Shown here in pieces: positions 60,563 to 64,000 of a stretch of DNA of 64,000 bases. The notes under the pieces were generated by a model. That model made no database searches, was not told the origin of the DNA, and saw only the letters and a list, made by a program, of their open reading frames with translations. A program made the translations under genes and the position numbers. Numbering within the stretch: position 1 is the stretch's first letter; every line of letters begins with the position of its first letter. The DNA comes from Polychytrium aggregatum (taxonomy: Eukaryota; Chytridiomycota; Chytridiomycetes; Polychytriales). The stretch lies in the NCBI RefSeq assembly GCF_025602895.1, contig NW_026516348.1, forward strand, positions 1-64,000. Reading direction: 5' to 3'.

Positions 60563-60871
60563 TGTAGGAGATGGTATCTCCGACGCTGTGCTGCGCGTAC
60601 TGCGCGTACTGCGCGGCGCAGTGGGTCGTGACCTGTGCTGCGCTTTGCGTTTTCACGCACCGCAGGCAGGCCACCGCAGGGTATACCTGCGGGTTGCCCC
60701 CGTTCCCCCCGTTTGTCTGGAGTTCGGTTTTATCGTGAATAAACGTAAGTGCTCCCCGAGCTCACCCGTCCGCTAGAGTAGCCTAGCACCGCCCTGTTCT
60801 GCCCCGTCCTGTCTTGTCTTGTACCCCCTCCCTCCCCGTCTTGCCCCAACGTCCCAGTAGTGGACGTTACA
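60563..60871 (+). repeat. C3 3' LTR
   Basis: 309 bp, followed by the GAAAC duplicate at 60872-60876. Confidence 0.96.
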
Positions 60872-60876
60872 GAAAC

Positions 60877-63150
60877 TGGTGCAAAGTCGAGCTCTCCGTC
60901 GTCAACGAGCAATCCTTCGAGATCGAGCTCGAAGTCGACCCTCATCTGATCAACCAGATGCGCTCCAAGGCCGACTTTGTCAGCGAGGTCCTCGGCCGTG
61001 TCTGGTATATCTTTGAGATCATCCAGAACACGGCGGCCGTCTGCTGCTACGGTGAGATCCGTCGAGGCATCGCCAGCTACAACCAGCTGGTCCATGCGCT
61101 TCCCGACACCGAAGTCGATCGCCGCTCCACCACCTTCATCGGCAACCAGGCTTACTCGCTCCACCGTGAGTACTTGGAGGCCCTTCTGGCTCGCCGTGGC
61201 TCCGAGATCGTCATCACCGACAAGCTCGACGGTGTGCGTGTACTCCTCTTCTTTACCGATCGCGACGTCTGGATGATCGGTAGAGACTTGAGCTTCACCC
61301 GCCTCCTCAACTTGAACGATGTGCCTCGTTCCGCCGCCCTCCCCGACCTCCGCGGCACTCTCTTGGATTGCGAGCTCATGACGACCACAAAGCCCTGGCC
61401 CGCCTCGATCGAACACCGGGTCCATGTCTTTGACGTCCTCTTCTTCAAGCGCGATGACCTGCGAGACTCGAAACAACACGGACTCTTCCAGCGGCTCTCG
61501 ACCGCCGCCCATGCCTTGCGCCAGTTCCAACACCTCGGTATCATCATGAAAGAGTACTACCGCGGCAAGGCCCAGATCTACCACCGGCTCCAGCGCGGAC
61601 TCCACGGCTCCCAGGACTGGCTACATCATCCTCGATGCCAACCAACCCTATCCGCCCGACACCTCATCCAAGCACACCTACAAGTACAAACCCCGCCCTA
61701 CCATCGACTTTCTCTTTGGCAACTGGCGTCCTCTACGTCAACGGCAACGACACGCTCCTTGACCTGGAACGAGCCGGTCGAATACCGCTGTCCCCGTCGT
61801 CAACGGCTGATATCGTGGAGGCGTACTTTGACACCACCGTCTCCAGGTGGATCGTCTACAAGGTGCGCAAGGACAAGATCAAGCCCAATTACATCGACGT
61901 GGCCATCGACTGTCAAGCGCTGCCTGCAGGAGAAGATCGATCTCGTCGAGGAGCTCTGTTCCGATGCGGGTCCGGGCAAACCACACGCCAGCAACGAGCC
62001 GACGTATCTCGACTGCATCATCCGCGACCATATCGCCACTGGACATGCATCCGAGCCCGGCAAAGGTTACCGATGCCCCGACCAAGTCACTCCGTCCGAC
62101 TCGTACGTCAGACTCATGGTTTTGACGGATGCCCAGCGCACCCTTGATCTGTGCAAGCGCTTCCCGACCAAGTACAAGCTCGTCAACGGCGGCCACGGCG
62201 ACGATGAGGATTACGATGTCCTCAGGGAGGCCCGTGTGTCCCTCCAGTGCACCGGGCCATACGGCACATTTCCCTTGATCTACCAGGACGTGGCCGTCAC
62301 CGCCATGCTCGACAAGGGCTTCCAGCTCGAGCATGCCCACAGCATCATCGACCATGATCGCTGGCTCGTCAAGTACCGCAAGCAATACGAATGCATGGGC
62401 GACGACGAGCGCGAGTTTGCCCGTGCCTGTCTCGTCTATGTCTTTCGCCGCAGAAGCACCGCCGAGGATGCCGCCTGGGTCCCTGTTCCAGCCAAGGCCG
62501 TCGCTTTGCTCTCGGTACACCTGGTCTTTGGCAAGCAACCCAAGATGCGCAAGATCGTCGCCGACTTTAACGACACGCTCTCGGGAATCTTGCTCACAGA
62601 GTCCCCGATGGTGATCGACGGGCCCAACACCAACTGGGCCGATGTCGCCAAGAAGGTCGCCCTGGATATCTACATTTACAACGATGCGACCGGTGGTCTG
62701 AGTGTCCACCGATCCACACACTCGACCGTATCCAGTCTGGGCGTGGCACTCTACCAGCCCGCCGCGGATCAGGTTTATGTCGTCGGCGAAACCAACACCA
62801 CCCCCAGCCTCGGTCTCTTCAGGATCCTGCGGTCGGCCGTCAAGAATGCGCCGCCCATCGTCTCTGTTGCGCCAGCCATCGAGCCTCCGATTCAGATTCA
62901 GGTGCAGCAGGATGAGCCCAGGGACATGGACATGGAAATGGACATGGAAGTGGACAAGCCCGAGGAGCCGCAGCAACCCCAGCAAGAAGCCGAGCCTGAA
63001 ATGGCGGTCGTTATCGCCGATGAAGAGATGGCCAAATGGACACTGGTCAAGTTGCGTGACTTTGCCCGCACCCACAAGATCAACCTCAAGGGCTCCAAGT
63101 CCAAGAGTGAGCTGCTGGAGCACATTGGGGCTCACATGAAAAAGCAGTAA
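60877..63150 (+). pseudogene. mRNA capping enzyme, C-terminal part: triphosphatase end, guanylyltransferase, SAP domain
   Basis: Resumes with WCKVELSVVNEQSFEIELEV (second acidic triphosphatase strand). The guanylyltransferase follows: motif I TDKLDGVRV, with the GMP-binding lysine at 61222-61224; motif III-like LLDCELM and VFDVLFF; motif IV DGYIILD and TYKYKPRPTIDF; motif V WIVYKVRKDKIKPN. Motifs IV and V lie in two other frames because of extra T bases at 61618, 61724 and 61911. An unassigned region follows, then an acidic repeat (DMDMEMDMEVD) and a C-terminal SAP domain (WTLVKLRDFARTHKINLKG) that may bind nucleic acid. I see no methyltransferase motif. AATAAA lies at 63165-63170. Confidence 0.82.
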
Positions 63151-63186
63151 GGAAAACGATTCTGAATAAAGATATAGCTGCCTACC

Positions 63187-64000
63187 ATGTTCGTCGAGCC
63201 AGAGTTTAGCAAGCGTGAGGTCAAGGCGGCCCAGAAGAGCGAGGAGTGGCTGAATGCCCGCAAGGAGTGCATCACTGCCTCGGATATTGCCACGGTGCTT
63301 GTGCTTGACGACGATACGCTGCACGAGTACCGCAGTCAGTTCCCCAGTGCCGATATCGAGTCGACCGGCAAGTGTGCCAACGCATACAGCAGCTACGACA
63401 AGCTCCTCAATGAAAAGTCGGGCCAGATCGAGCGAACGTTCTTTGGCAATGTCGCCACACAGTACGGCGAGCGCTACGAGCCCGAGTCCCAGCGCATCTT
63501 TGGGCAGATGGCCGGCAGCCCCGTCCACGAGTACGGCCTCATCAAGCATGCCTCCATCCCGTTCCTGGCCGCCAGCCCCGACGGTTTCACCGAGGACGGG
63601 AGGCTCGTCGAGATCAAGAACCCGTACCGCCGCGAGGTCTCGGCGATCCCGCCGTTCCACTACTGGATCCAGATGCAGATCCAGATGGAGGTCTGCGATG
63701 TCGACGAGTGTGTCTTTTTCGACTGCGACTTTCACGAATACTACAGCCCGGTCCACTGGCAGCGCGATGCGGCCGCACAAGACCCTGCCGGCCCCAACCG
63801 ATTCGGCATCCTGATCGACAAGGGCGAAGGAGCGACGCTCAATGCACCGCCCCGGGTTGTCACCGTGGATGACTTTAACGTCTGGGCCAGCGACTTCCCA
63901 GTCCACACCAGAGTCTACTTTTGCCTCCACAAGCACGAGGCCACCCTGATCAAGCGGGAGAGAGCGTGGTTTGAGCGAGTGCGCCCGAGGCTGGAGATGT
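63187..64000 (+). CDS. YqaJ-type viral recombinase/exonuclease, partial (runs off window)
   Basis: Open for 271 codons from the ATG at 63187 to the window edge. It is a lambda-exonuclease/YqaJ nuclease: an N-terminal Arg-containing motif (WLNARKECITASDIATVL), FFGNVATQYGERYEPES, then the catalytic pattern AASPDGFTEDGRLVEIKNP with the Asp and the Glu-x-Lys pair. These nucleases degrade one DNA strand to promote recombination and are common in giant viruses. It follows the capping enzyme by 36 bases in the same direction. The last residues have drifted past the catalytic core, so most of the domain is present. No break seen in this part. Confidence 0.85.
   Translation, partial: MFVEPEFSKREVKAAQKSEEWLNARKECITASDIATVLVLDDDTLHEYRSQFPSADIESTGKCANAYSSYDKLLNEKSGQIERTFFGNVATQYGERYEPESQRIFGQMAGSPVHEYGLIKHASIPFLAASPDGFTEDGRLVEIKNPYRREVSAIPPFHYWIQMQIQMEVCDVDECVFFDCDFHEYYSPVHWQRDAAAQDPAGPNRFGILIDKGEGATLNAPPRVVTVDDFNVWASDFPVHTRVYFCLHKHEATLIKRERAWFERVRPRLEM

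Larger units (their letters stand above)
56086..60871 (+). mobile_element. C3: internally deleted family C chromovirus
   Basis: 4786 bp, two 309-bp LTRs that look identical, and a perfect GAAAC duplication (56081-56085 and 60872-60876). It is 681 bp shorter than C2, all of it lost from pol. Inserted in the capping enzyme gene in the same orientation. Confidence 0.96.

Noticed and set aside
61879-63936. 685-codon minus-strand frame under the capping enzyme and YqaJ genes
   Set aside because: Antisense shadow; the plus strand has clear guanylyltransferase, SAP and YqaJ motifs.

Overview
This window looks like a chromosome of a eukaryote, most likely a fungus (possibly early-diverging or zoosporic). 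A block of giant-virus genes (Nucleocytoviricota) is embedded in a dense nest of Ty3/Gypsy LTR retrotransposons with C-terminal chromodomains (chromoviruses). The fungal guess rests on the retrotransposon type, in particular self-primed (Tf1/sushi-like) chromoviruses, on TATA-box LTR promoters and on one spliceosomal intron. The species cannot be read from the sequence. Layout: 1-33174 is almost pure retrotransposon. A1 (+, family A) runs from the left edge to 11252 and is split by B-prime (-, 1611-7508). A 562-base orphan segment (11253-11814) follows. Next is a tandem family B array LTR-body-LTR-body-LTR (11815-23562). Then comes a 5'-truncated family C element, C1 (23563-33174), split by an intact family A element, A2 (-, 25779-32185). 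From 33175 to the right edge, compact virus-like genes are packed with short gaps and are broken by three further elements: B3 (36799-40254), C2 (-, 47092-52558) and C3 (56086-60871). Each of these three has a perfect 5-bp target duplication. Virus-like genes: two uncharacterised proteins, DUF5767-like and DUF5761-like Nucleocytoviricota proteins, an FCS zinc-finger protein resembling late transcription factor VLTF-2/A1L, a cyclin-fold candidate, an 809-residue uncharacterised protein, a small two-helix membrane protein typical of the phylum, a spliced leucine-rich membrane protein, an F-box/leucine-rich protein (cut by C2), a fibre-like protein, a 272-residue unknown protein, a tiny membrane protein, a multidomain mRNA capping enzyme (cut by C3 and carrying three extra T bases), and a YqaJ-type exonuclease running off the window. 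Interpretation: a giant-virus genome, or part of one, resides in a nuclear genome where it is being colonised by host chromoviruses. Families A, B and B-prime show a perfect signature of self-primed reverse transcription. In all three, the first 11-12 nt of the presumed transcript begin exactly 39 nt after the TATA box and are complementary to the sequence just inside the 5' LTR. Family C instead has a TGG-starting, tRNA-type primer site. Two elements (B3, C3) are in-frame internal deletion derivatives formed at 8-bp microhomologies.
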